Assembly: GCF_029852145.1 (NCBI RefSeq)
Contig: NC_079975.1
Coordinates: 17,233,275-17,297,274 of the forward strand
DNA length: 64,000 nt
Direction: 5' to 3'
Source: Microplitis mediator
Lineage: Eukaryota > Arthropoda > Insecta > Hymenoptera > Braconidae
The notes below the pieces were generated by a model. The model ran no database searches, was not told where the DNA came from, and saw only the letters and a program-made list of their open reading frames with translations. This document shows, one piece after another, positions 53,501 to 63,802 of this stretch. The position numbers and the translations under genes are program-made. Positions within the stretch are counted from its first letter, which is position 1; each line of letters begins with the position of its first letter.

Positions 53501-56500
53501 TAAAATAATGTTGCCAGGTAATTTTACAGCTTAATGTACCCTCAAAAACCCTGGAAATTTTTAGATTGATCCATTGAACCGTTTGTCCGGGCCGATTGCT
53601 CAAAGTTTTACAAAACAATTAAAGGAACAAGTTTTGTTCCTTAATTTGTGTAATCATTACCAAAATGAAAAAATCAATTTTTTTCGGATTTTGTATCATT
53701 TTTGCGTTAGTTATTCAGTAAATGTAAGGTAAAGAGAAAAAAAAAATTTCCGAAAACCGAAAAAAAAAACTGAATAACACGTAAAAAAAAAAAAAAGTAA
53801 AAAAATTCCTGTTGTATCTCGTTTTTCGGAATTTTTTTTTTTTTTCTCTTTACTTTACATTTGCTGAATAACTAACGCAAAAATGAAAGAAAATTCGAAA
53901 AAAATTGATTTTTTCATTTTGGTAATGATTACACAAATTAAGGAACAAAACTTGTTCCTTTAATTGTTTTGTAAAACTTTGAGCAATCGGACAGAACAAA
54001 CGGTTCAATGGATCAATCTAAAAATTTACAGGGTTTTTGAGGGTACATTAAGCTGTAAAATTACCTGGCAACATTATTTTGTTTATCAATATTTGCAGAG
54101 TAGTGATGAGTCGACTAAAAAACCAGAAAATGGCCATTTTTAAGGGTTTTTAAAATGGATATCAAGGATGAAAAAAATATTTTTTTTGAAAAAATCGAAA
54201 ATGGAGCTTGTAGGAAATTTATTCAAGTTCTTCAAACTGCCCTTTAAATTACTGTGCGGTCATTATTTGCTGAGATATCAATAATCAAAGACAAAAAGAT
54301 CCTTTTTCATTTGAAGGCTGATATCTCAGCAGCAAATTGTCGTACAGAGAAACAAAAAAAAGCAAATTGTAGCTGAATAAATTTCCTAACCGAGCCATGA
54401 ATTCGGTTTTTGGAAAAATTTTTCCCGGCCCCGTAGACCTAAAAAACAAAACCTAAAAATTTAGAAAAATTTTGTCTCGACCTTTTTCTTATGATTCCGT
54501 AAAAACCGTGGCTCAAAATAATATTTTGCTGGAAACTCTTTAAATTAGAGATTTCAAGCTTCAATTTGCTTTTTTTTATTTTTCCGATACGATCATTTTT
54601 CACAAAAATACAGCCTTCCAAAAATCACTAAAAAATTTATAAAATTTTTTTGTTCCTTTACTTTTTTGGATGTGTATAATATATATGGATGCTGTTCCTA
54701 TAATCAACACTTCAAAAAAACCGGTTACCATGCATTGTAGGAACCATTTCCATAATATATTGTAATTGTTACCATAAGTTTCTCTCCGTGTATTTCATTA
54801 AATTTTAGTCCAATAATTTTCTTTTAGTATTGATATTTTTAATAACACCGGCACACAAAAAAAAATAAGTTCTCTGTACTTTTGACGGGACCAATTTATT
54901 CCCATGTATTTTGACCCGCTGAATCCGAATCCGAAGTCCGTTTAACCCGTACACCCTCAGATTTTTAGAAAACTTTAAAAAACCTCAAAAATACACAAAA
55001 ATCGACCGTTTTTTAAATTTATAAATTTTTTTAACCCTAACTAAGCATGATTTTTATGTATTTTGGTCCTCCACATACTAACCTGAGGTTTATTTGAAAC
55101 ATTAGCCATTTAAAGTCTGAGTAAATTCGAAAAAACCCCAAAAAATTGCAAAAAAGCAAAAAAATTCTTAGTATTGTGATGAAAAAAAATTTATAGGGCT
55201 AAATAAATAATTATTTTCATGTATGTTTATCTGTCACATATAATTCTCGTACATCCATGGCTCAGACATTTCTAAAATTTTAAATAAATGGCAAAAATTC
55301 CCAAAAAATCGAAAAAAATAAAATTTGGTATAACAAAAATCATTTTTTAAATCGAAATAAATAAAAGAAATCATATTGTTCGATCTGTGATATATATATA
55401 AAAAATATTTTGGCCTAATACATAAAAAAATTTTAATATGCTTCAAAAAATTTTTTTCATCACAACACTAAGAATTTTTTTGCTTTTTTGCAATTTTTTG
55501 GGGTTTTTTGGAATTTACTCAAACTTTAAATGGCTAATGTTTTAAATAAACTTCAGGTTAGTATGTGGAGGACCGAAATACATAAAAATCATGCTTAGTT
55601 AGGGTTAAAAAAATTTATAAATTTAAAAAACGGTCGATTTTTGTGTATTTTTGAGGTTTTTTAAAGTTTTCTAAAAATCTGAGGGTGTACGGGTTAAACG
55701 GACCTCGGATTCGGATTCAGCGGGTCAAAATACATGGGAATAAATCGGTCCCGTCAAAAGTACAGAGAACTTATTTTTTTTTGTGTGCCGGTGTAATAGA
55801 AACTTAAAACTGTATAATTCTGTTTACAGTAGACTTTGAAGGCCTGTAACAATACGAAATATCTAGCTTAGAAAATCGACTCCCATGACTATTTTTTAGG
55901 AAATTTAATAACCTACAAGAATATTTCAGAGCCAAATTTTAATCTCAATCGGTTCAAAATTTATAATATTGTTAACGATAAAAATTTTTTTGCGTGTTAT
56001 TTAAATAGGAAATTTTAAATGGCTACCGGCACTTTTTGAAAATTGATCTAAAAATTTTCCCCAACGGCAGAATCTTTTTCTCGGTATATAGGTCCTTTGT
56101 AAGCCATAAATTCGATAGGCTGGATTTTTTTGGATTACCCTAATGTATCGGAAACCTAAAATGTTTGAAATATTACCAGTATATTCTTTAGTCGCATCTA
56201 ACGGATCAATCCATACTGTGATATCATCAGCATTAACCATCAAATCATTCTCGACATCAGTATTTTTTAAGCTATGGGTATTACCCGTGATTCCTATTGT
56301 CATGGTATCATCACATTCCTTAGATTGTTCTTCGGAAATTATAGTAAGTGATGGATATAACATTGAAAGATATCTATACATAGCACAATGTGATTTGTAA
56401 TCAGCTGTTGTCACAAGATCATCAATTCCTTCCTTTGTTTTTCCTTTTATCTCTATTGTAACTTTGGCTTGTGAATGAACATCAACTATTTGTAATCCTC

Positions 56501-56687
56501 CAAGTTCGGCTGCACGAATTGAATCTGCCAGTAGCGATTTTAGGGAAATACTGTTGAAATTACTTTTCTTTGATGTTAAATTGTGTGACTCCCGGATCGC
56601 GTAAATATATAAGAAAATTAAGATTACTATGAATAAACATAATCCAATTTTGTGTATACGAAAATTAGCCGCGATGTTGATAATCAT
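50583..56687 (-). CDS. IMPAD1: Golgi-resident PAP phosphatase / inositol monophosphatase 3 (gPAPP), complete
   Basis: Four minus-strand exons in frame: 56687-56177, 52135-51984, 51193-50976, 50724-50583 (1023 nt, 340 residues plus TAA). Residues 14-31 form one hydrophobic anchor near the N-terminus, as in the type II Golgi enzyme. Then TTAD (93-96), IISEEQS with the metal-binding Glu (119-120), WIDPLDATKEYTEN (159-172) with the two Asp of the Li-sensitive phosphatase motif, YVTTMVCIAVRG, VIGVIHKPFEP, and KKWDICAGAA with the last metal Asp near 285. Length is close to the human protein (about 359). It hydrolyses PAP, the by-product of Golgi sulfation, to AMP. All catalytic residues are present. 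Intron 1 (4 kb) is filled with nested palindromes. It is convergent with the SLC26 transporter. Confidence 0.94.
50775..50927. mobile_element. 153-bp palindromic MITE in IMPAD1 intron 3
   Basis: AGGTAAGAGACCCAGTACCT and its inverse, with arms of about 65 bp and a second symmetric block GATCACTCCGTGTATTT. TA flanks both sides. The ends resemble 23595 and 49234. Confidence 0.85.
51194..51983 (-). other. IMPAD1 intron 2
   Basis: 51560-51690 is a fragment of the CACT...GGAACA palindrome family (AAAGCTGTAACTTTGTGAA). The remainder has AT-rich and T-run sequence with no gene. Confidence 0.5.
52972..53500 (+). repeat. CCCGGGAAAAAATCATC-started word array
   Basis: It starts CCCGGGAAAAAATCATCATG, like the decamer elements but with different words: TCATGCATGACC, CATGTAAAATCATG, TCATGCAAAGGCATG. 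From 53340 it passes into a different array of CCATAGAAATCCATA / TATGGATTTATG words. No inverted right end is seen, so it is truncated. Confidence 0.7.
53505..54672. repeat. CACT...GGAACA palindrome, left arm truncated
   Basis: It matches 59640-60823: the right arm of about 890 bp ends TGTTCCTTTACTTTTTTGG. The left arm keeps only about 270 bp (from AATAATGTTGCCAGG) before the word array. The centre is near 53780. Confidence 0.75.
54846..55793. repeat. 948-bp near-perfect palindrome, CACCGGCACAC ends
   Basis: CACCGGCACACAAAAAAAA and its inverse. The arms of about 470 bp contain GACGGGACCAATTTATTCCC and ACCCGCTGAATCCGAATCC with their inverses on the other side. The centre is near 55320. It is nested in the 52205 element. 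TA flanks the right end; the left flank is AA. Confidence 0.85.
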
Positions 56688-57159
56688 TTTTTTAATGTAA
56701 ATTTTTTTTATTAATCAACTATGACTTCATATGGGCCACATGTTAATTTAATTTGAGATTTAAGTCAATAAACGTGTTTTAATTATCATCATACAATATT
56801 CGCGGTCTTTAGAGGCTCGTTACTTCCCTATAGCAAATCTGAATGGAAGTTATCGAAAATTTACAGCCGAAATATGACGGTAAGTTGACTGTGAAAAGTT
56901 ATAATACGGCTTACATGACGTCAACTTGCTGTCAATTGAAAAGTAATTGACCAGGCAGGCAAAGAAACAGCTCTACTTGAAACACTTCTTTGCTAAGGCT
57001 CACAGATAGACCTCTTTCTTAACACCTACTATACTCAAAGACAACTGTACTACATAACAATGTATATTTTTTTTTATATAGTTTATTACTCATCGATATT
57101 ATGTCTACTCAAAGACATCTACCCAGATAACCACAGTTTCTCCGCAAATAAGTCAGAAG
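56688..57159. other. Upstream region of IMPAD1
   Basis: It presumably holds the minus-strand promoter directly after 56690. 56840-56960 is a degraded TGACGTCAA-type repeat. No defined core element. Confidence 0.35.
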
Positions 57160-58007
57160 TGGTACGTCCCAGCCTGTATGGCAGATGACGTAAGCTTTTA
57201 CTTCCTTAATTACCGACCTGAAATCTAACTAATTATATCGAATATCGATAATCACGTAATTCCCATAATATTTAATGAATTGTATAAAATAATATGATAT
57301 AATAATAGAATAATATTATTTAAGATATTTGAACTTTAAGGATATGAGTAATAGTTGGTAAAGTTATTTTTCTATATTTTATCAAATATAAATAAGCGCT
57401 GACGCCTCGAGTTAATCCTCGAGACGTGCAGCTGCACAAACATCTATTTTGTTTAAGATAACTTTTGTTAATAGATAAGTGATTCATTTGTTAGTAACAA
57501 AAGTGGAGAGATCGTGAGAATTAAGTATATTCAACAAATATTAAAACAGATCATTCGAGAACATACGTTATCTCGAATGACCCCTCCATATGAATTGATG
57601 CGCGGGTCTGATGCCCAAACGTATTGATAAGAGTTACTTCAGTTTTTCTCGATCAAGAGAAGTCAGTTTGAAATATAGAATCATCGAGAGCAGTCAGGCT
57701 CAGAATAAAACACTTAACTTCGTTCTCACCTTCTCGAAGCTATTGTTGAGAATAACTTAACAATATTATAATAGCACAATTGTACGTTTCACAAATTCTT
57801 CAACTATCTCTTTATTCATTGAATAAAACAGATCCAGATAATATATTTAATAAGATATAAATATAATCAGTTTATTTCAACCACCAAATGGTGGCTGTTC
57901 AACCCATACTTAATTATTATTCATAATTATATGTAAGTTTTCATCACGTCCAATTTAAATTGACCGCTCAACTACGCCAGCGCCAAAACATCAACCAGGA
58001 CGTAACA
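57160..58007 (+). mobile_element. Solo LTR, 848 bp, GAAG target duplication
   Basis: It starts TGGTACGTCCCAGCCTG and ends CCAGGACGTAACA (TG...CA), flanked by GAAG at 57156-57159 and 58008-58011. The 4-bp duplication suits a Gypsy-type LTR element (inference). A related copy lies inverted at 40011-40836, and a possible degraded one near 19430. No internal region remains. Confidence 0.85.
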
Positions 58008-58011
58008 GAAG

Positions 58012-58880
58012 AAACAGTGCCAGTCAATGTGCCATCAAATTGAGGGTAACATCTGACGACTATACCCTACCCTGATAGCCACACGAAAGCTGGTGCCAAA
58101 GGTTGGCAGATTCATAAGTTGACGGAAAGTTGCCTTCAATTTTTTCAGAAACCTGCCTTCGAATTGCAGCTCTTCCCTGGCGCCAACTTTCTGAGAAAGT
58201 TGGCGGTAACTTATAGCCAAAAGTTGCAAAAGCTAGAGTTGTCGACAACTTGCCATCAAGTTGGTCGCAAACTAATGACCTTGATGGGCGCACTTTAAAT
58301 ATAATTGCTCAGCAAGTTCTGCAGAGAAACGTTTTCGGCTAACTTAACCACAAGTTTTTGGTAAGCCTCGGCTAAATAATACTTGCCCTAATAGCACAGT
58401 TTGCTTTAAAAAGAGTTTACTTTACAAAAGTTTCCTTGAATTTTTCGTCAACTTCGGACTTTTCCATTTTCTATGACAATTTGTATGCAACTTGCTATTG
58501 AATTTGACGTAAATTTACTACCCGAATTAGAATGCAAATTCACTTCAAAAGTTTACTAGAAAAAAGTTTTCATCAATTTTTAGGCAAATTATATGTCAAT
58601 TGATTGTTAATTTGACTCGAAAAATTGTAATAGTTTTCTTTCACCCTCAAATTTTAGATAATTTTATGCATAAATTTACTTACCTTCTGAAACAGTAAAA
58701 AGGAGTATTACTGACTTTTTTTCTCGTAAAAAGTCACCTCTAAATTGCAGAAAAATTAACAGCAAATTTTTATTTTCAACTATTGCTGTCAAATTGTCGG
58801 CAAATTCGAGCAGCAAATTTCAGGTAATTTCAACATCAAATTAACGTCAATTTCAAGCTAAAGTTGCTATTAGGTGAAGG
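58012..58880. repeat. Degraded CCCTGATAGC / CCCTAATAGC TIR elements
   Basis: CCCTGATAGCCACACGAAAG at 58069 and CCCTAATAGCACAGTTTGC at 58388 are left-type ends. AAAGTTGCTATTAGGTGAAGGG near 58860-58876 is an inverted end for the second. The interior is full of AAGTTGGCGGTAACTT and AAATTGACGTAAATT words. Open frames on the minus strand at 58035-58293 overlap in two frames and look like repeat artefacts. Confidence 0.5.
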
Positions 58881-59036
58881 GCAGTATTTAGGAAAATATC
58901 AATAGTCGACTATCGATTTTTATTTTAAATGACGGTCGATATAGCCCGATTTTTCCCGAATAAAAATATCGATCTATTAATTTTAAATAATGGCGCGGAA
59001 ATTTCAAAAATTTTTGAATTAATTTTTATGATAGTA

Positions 59037-60823
59037 CACTTATCCAAAAAATTAAAGGAACAAGAAAATTTTATAAATTTTTTAGTGATTTTTGGAAGGC
59101 TGTATTTTCGTGAAAAATGATCGTATCGAAAAAAATAAAAAAGCAAATTGAAGCTTGAAATCTCTAGTTTAAAGATCTTCCAGCAAAATATTTTTTTGAG
59201 CCACGGTTTTTGCGGAATCATAAGAAAAAAGTCGAGACAAAATTTTTCTAAATTTTTTAGTTTTGTTTTTTAGGTCTACGGGGCCGGGAAAAATTTTTTC
59301 AAAAAAACGAATTCATGGCTCGTTTAGGAAATTTATTCAGCTACAATTTGCTTTTTTTTGTTTCTCTGTACGACAATTTGCTGCTGAGATATCAGCCTTC
59401 AAATGAAAAAGGATCTTTTTGTCTTTGATTATTGATATCTCAGCAAATAATGACCGCACAGTAATTTAAAGGGCAGTTTGAAGAACTTGAATAAATTTCC
59501 TACAAGCTCCATTTTCGATTTTTTCAAAAAAAATATTTTTTTCATCCTTGATATCCATTTTAAAAACCCTTAAAAATGGCCATTTTCTGGTTTTTTAGTC
59601 AACTCATCGCTACTCTGCAAATATTGATAAAAAAAATAATGTTGCCAGGTCATTTTACAGCTTAATGTACCCCCAAAAACCCTGGAAATTTTCAGATTGA
59701 TCCATTAAACCGTTTGTCCGGTCCGATTGCTCAAAGTTTTGCAAAACAATTAAAGGAACAAGTTTTGTTCCTTAAATTGTGTAATCATTACCAAGATGAA
59801 AAAATTAATTTTTTTCGGATTTTCTTTCATTTTCGCGTTAGTTATTCAGTAAATGTAAGGTAAAGAGGAAAAAAAAAAATTTTCTAAAAAACGAGACCAA
59901 ACAAGAATTTTTTTACATTTTTTTTTTTTTACGTTTCATTCGGGGGGGTTATTTTTTTTTTTCGTTTTTCGGAAAAAATTTTTTTTTTTTCCTCTTGACC
60001 TTACATTTACTGAATAACTAACGCGAAAATGAAAGAAAATCCGAAAAAAATTAATTTTTTCATTTTGGTAATGATTACACAATTTAAGGAACAAAACTTG
60101 TTCCTTTAATTGTTTTGCAAAACTTTGAGCAATCGGACCGGACAAACGGTTCAATGAATCAATCTGAAAATCTCCAGGGTTTTTGGGGGTACATTAAGCT
60201 GTAAAATTACCTGGCAACATTATTTTTTTTATCAATATTTGCAGAGTAGCGATGAGTTGACTAAAAAACCAGAAAATGGTCATTTTTTGTGGGTTTTTCA
60301 AATGGATATCAAGGATGAAAAAAAAATTTTTTTTGAAAAAATCGAAAATGGAGCTTGTAGGGAATTTATTCAAGTTTATTAAACTGCCCTTTAAATTACT
60401 GTGTGACCATTACTTGCTGAGATATCAATAATCAAAGACAAAAGGCTCCTTTTTCATTTAAAGGCTGATATCTCAGCAGCAAATTGTCGTACAGAGAAAC
60501 AAAAAAGAGCAAATTGTAGCTGAATAAATTTCCTAAACGAGCCATGAATTCGTTTTTTTGAAAAAATTTTTCCCGGCCCCGTAGACCTAAAAAACAAAAC
60601 TAAAAAATTTAGAAAAATTTTGTCTCGACTTTTTTCTTATGATTCCGCAAAAACCGTGGCTCAAAAAAATATTTTGCTGGAAGATCTTCAAACTAGAGAT
60701 TTCAAGCTTCAATTTGCTTTTTTTATTTTTTCGATGCGATCATTTTTCACGAAAATACAGCCTTCCAAAAATCACTAAAAAATTTATAAAATTTTCTTGT
60801 TCCTTTAATTTTTTGGATAAGTG
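59037..60823. mobile_element. 1.8-kb palindrome, CACTTATCC...GGAACA ends
   Basis: CACTTATCCAAAAAATTAAA and its inverse are flanked by TA (59035-59036, 60824-60825). The arms of about 890 bp are nearly identical, centred near 59930 in T-rich/A-rich DNA. The identical peptide-like open frames on opposite strands (59221 leftward, 60639 rightward) are the two arms, not genes. A truncated copy is at 53505-54672. Confidence 0.9.
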
Positions 60824-60896
60824 TATAACAAACGGTAAAACAATCACTTTACGAAGAAGAACATTTGATTACCATTCGATACAAGTAATAAAATAA

Positions 60897-61227
60897 CCCT
60901 CGCAGATTTGAATCACGGTGGAAACACCGTGGAAGTGTAAACACCATGGATCCACCGTGATTACACGATGGGTTTGCTCCATTTCATCACCGGGTATATA
61001 CAGTGTATCCACTGTGATTACGCGGTGTATCCACCGTGATTCCACGGTGGCTTTATGCTATTTCACCACCATAGTTCCACGGTGTGTCCACCGCGTAATC
61101 ACAGTGGAAACACCGTGTATACACAGTGGTCAAGCCACCGTGGTATCACGGTGGATACACCGTGTAATCACAGTGGTAAAATGGAACAAAACCACCGTGT
61201 TTCCACCGTGATTCAAATCTGTGAGGG
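60897..61227. mobile_element. CCCTCGCAG-ended element with CACGGTGG word array, copy 2
   Basis: The ends CCCTCGCAGATTTGAATCAC and its inverse are flanked by AA on both sides. The interior of about 290 bp is an array of GTGTATCCACC, GTGATTCCACG and GTAATCACAGTGG words at about 11-bp spacing. No fixed reading frame is meaningful. Confidence 0.85.
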
Positions 61228-61256
61228 AACTTATTTGTATAATTAAAATTTTCATA

Positions 61257-63724
61257 AAAGGGTATAGCCGGATTAATATGGGAATTCTGCCCCCATGGCT
61301 TTTTTGACTCAAACTTAGGGGGTCGATTTGGTGTCGAATGAAAATAATTTACCTCAATTTTTAGCTCTTTAACTCCAACGGTATTCGAGAATTTCAAAAA
61401 AACCTGTTTTTTCGAAATTATTTTTATTTTTATAGTAAAATTCGGAATTAATCAATGATGATTTTTTTCCTAATTCTTACGAGTCCAAAACATGAAAAAA
61501 TCATATGATCGAGATTCTCAAACGGAAAGCCGATTTTTAACGGAGAAAAGAAAATTATAATCTTTTTTTTTTAGCCTTTTTGAAATATGTCACTCACCAA
61601 AATTCGTCAGAAAAAATCTTTCATACTCTTCTATACTCAGGAATTTTTTTTAATTTTTTGAATTGGTGGAACAATTCAAAAAAAATTAAAAACTCATTTT
61701 TTTCTTAAAATCTTGCGTTTTAACAAACTTATATTTTTTTTTAGTACAAATAAATACGTAGAAAATTTTTTTTTACCAAAAATATATCTTTGCAAAAGAT
61801 AAACATAAAAAATCAGTAGCCTACAGTCATTATAAGGGTTATTAATGATTCAAAAGACACTTAAAGGTAATACTTATTAGGGTGTCCCAAAAAAAAACAA
61901 ATATATTTTTTTTCAACGTCTTATGAGCTCAAAAATTACTTTATATTATAAAAAAAATCCTCACCGAATTTCAGCCAGATATCTTTACAATTGAGCTATC
62001 AAAAAGGGGGGTCCCTTTTCCCATTTAAAATACAAGCGAAAATTTTTCATTTTAGTTTTTTGTTATTAAGACTATGAAAAAAAATTTTTTTTTCTAATTC
62101 CACCTGGTATAATTACATAGGGAATTAAATTCTCTACAAAAAGTGCTTATACATTATGTACGTTGAACAAACTGGGAAAAAGTTACGGGGCTTCAAAGAT
62201 TAAATAAAAATTCAGTTTCATCAGTGTTAAATTATTTTTTATTATTTTTCATTTTTATTTTATCAAAAAATATTTTTTTTCAAATTTTGACGGCACATTC
62301 TTGTAGAAAATTTAATCTCCTACAAAAAGTATCTGATATCATATATACGTCAAATTAATGAGTAAAAAGTTACAGGTCTTTAAATGTCAACGAAAAATGA
62401 AGTTCACTTTTTCGTTGACAGTTAAGTTCAAAAATTTAATATTTTTTAAACTTAACTTTTCGTTGACATTTAAAGACCTGTAACTTTTTACTCATTAATT
62501 TGACGTATATATGATATCAAATACTTTTTGTAGGAGATTAAATTTTCTACAAGAATGTGCCGTCAAAATTTGAAAAAAAATATTTTTTGATAAAATAAAA
62601 ATGAAAAATAATAAAAAATAATTTAACACTGATGAAACTGAATTTTTACTTAATCTTTGAAGCCCCCCCTGGTGGAAATTTTTCGGACTTTTCTCTGAAT
62701 AACTCTGAAAAAGTCTTAAGAACTTTAAAAAAGTCTTAAGAACTCTCGAACTGAGTTTTTCAGAGAAAATTTCGAAAAATTTCCACTAGGGCCGTAACTT
62801 TTTCCCAGTTTGTTCAACGTACATAATGTATAAGCACTTTTTGTAGAGAATTTAATTCCCTATGTAATTATACCAGGTGGAATTAGAAAAAAAAATTTTT
62901 TTTCATAGTCTTAATAACAAAAAACTAAAATGAAAAATTTTCGCTTGTATTTTAAATGGGAAAAGGGACCCCCCTTTTTGATAGCTCAATTGTAAAGATA
63001 TCTGGCTGAAATTCGGTGAGGATTTTTTTTATAATATAAAGTAATTTTTGAGCTCATAAGACGTTGAAAAAAAATATATTTGTTTTTTTTTGGGACACCC
63101 TAATAAGTATTACCTTTAAGTGTCTTTTGAATCATTAATAACCCTTATAATGACTGTAGGCTACTGATTTTTTATGTTTATCTTTTGCAAAGATATATTT
63201 TTGGTAAAAAAAAATTTTCTACGTATTTATTTGTACTAAAAAAAAATATAAGTTTGTTAAAACGCAAGATTTTAAGAAAAAAATGAGTTTTTAATTTTTT
63301 TTGAATTGTTCCACCAATTCAAAAAATTAAAAAAAATTCCTGAGTATAGAAGAGTATGAAAGATTTTTTCTGACGAATTTTGGTGAGTGACATATTTCAA
63401 AAAGGCTAAAAAAAAAAAGATTATAATTTTCTTTTCTCCGTTAAAAATCGGCTTTCCGTTTGAGAATCTCGATCATATGATTTTTTCATGTTTTGGACTC
63501 GTAAGAATTAGGAAAAAAATCATCATTGATTAATTCCGAATTTTACTATAAAAATAAAAATAATTTCGAAAAAACAGGTTTTTTTGAAATTCTCGAATAC
63601 CGTTGGAGTTAAAGAGCTAAAAATTGAGGTAAATTATTTTCATTCGACACCAAATCGACCCCCTAAGTTTGAGTCAAAAAAGCCATGGGGGCAGAATTCC
63701 CATATTAATCCGGCTATACCCTTT
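61257..63724. repeat. 2.5-kb near-perfect palindrome (composite)
   Basis: From AAAGGGTATAGCCGG to CCGGCTATACCCTTT, with arms of about 1.16 kb nearly identical around a centre near 62425. The arms include the end of a second family (GGGTGTCCCAAAAAAAA at 61880, inverse at 63100) symmetrically and without offset. The only large asymmetry is a 125-bp MITE in the right arm. It is non-coding. Confidence 0.9.
62667..62791. mobile_element. CCCTGGTGGAAA MITE, 125 bp, with empty site in twin arm
   Basis: CCCTGGTGGAAATTTTTCG and the inverse of CGAAAAATTTCCACTAGGG, with inner AAAGTCTTAAGAACT repeats. CC flanks both sides. The left arm reads AGTTACGGGGCTTCAAAG, exactly the right arm with the MITE and one CC removed. 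Confidence 0.9.
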
Positions 63725-63802
63725 CATTAAAATAGACTGGATTATTAAATAAATTAATCGTTTCAAAATAAGTAGACTTTAATTTATTACTTTGACTTAC
63801 AG

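Larger units (their letters stand above)
52205..56140. mobile_element. 3.9-kb inverted-repeat element filling IMPAD1 intron 1
   Basis: The ends GGGTGATCTAAAAAAACC and the inverse of GGATTTTTTTGGATTACCC are flanked by TA. The arms pair from 52205 to about 52850 with 56140 to about 55796 (for example TTACAGGCCATCAAAGTC with GACTTTGAAGGCCTGTAA). Between them lie three further repeats: a CATGCATGA array, a truncated palindrome and a complete palindrome. Confidence 0.75.

Noticed and set aside
58925..60896. Pair of identical 85-98-residue open frames on opposite strands
   Set aside because: They are the two arms of the 59037-60823 palindrome. The same peptide appears because the DNA is inverted; there is no codon bias, start context or homology.
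61055..61397. His/Thr-rich open frames over 61055-61397
   Set aside because: They are artefacts of the CACGGTGG array and the start of the 61257 palindrome.
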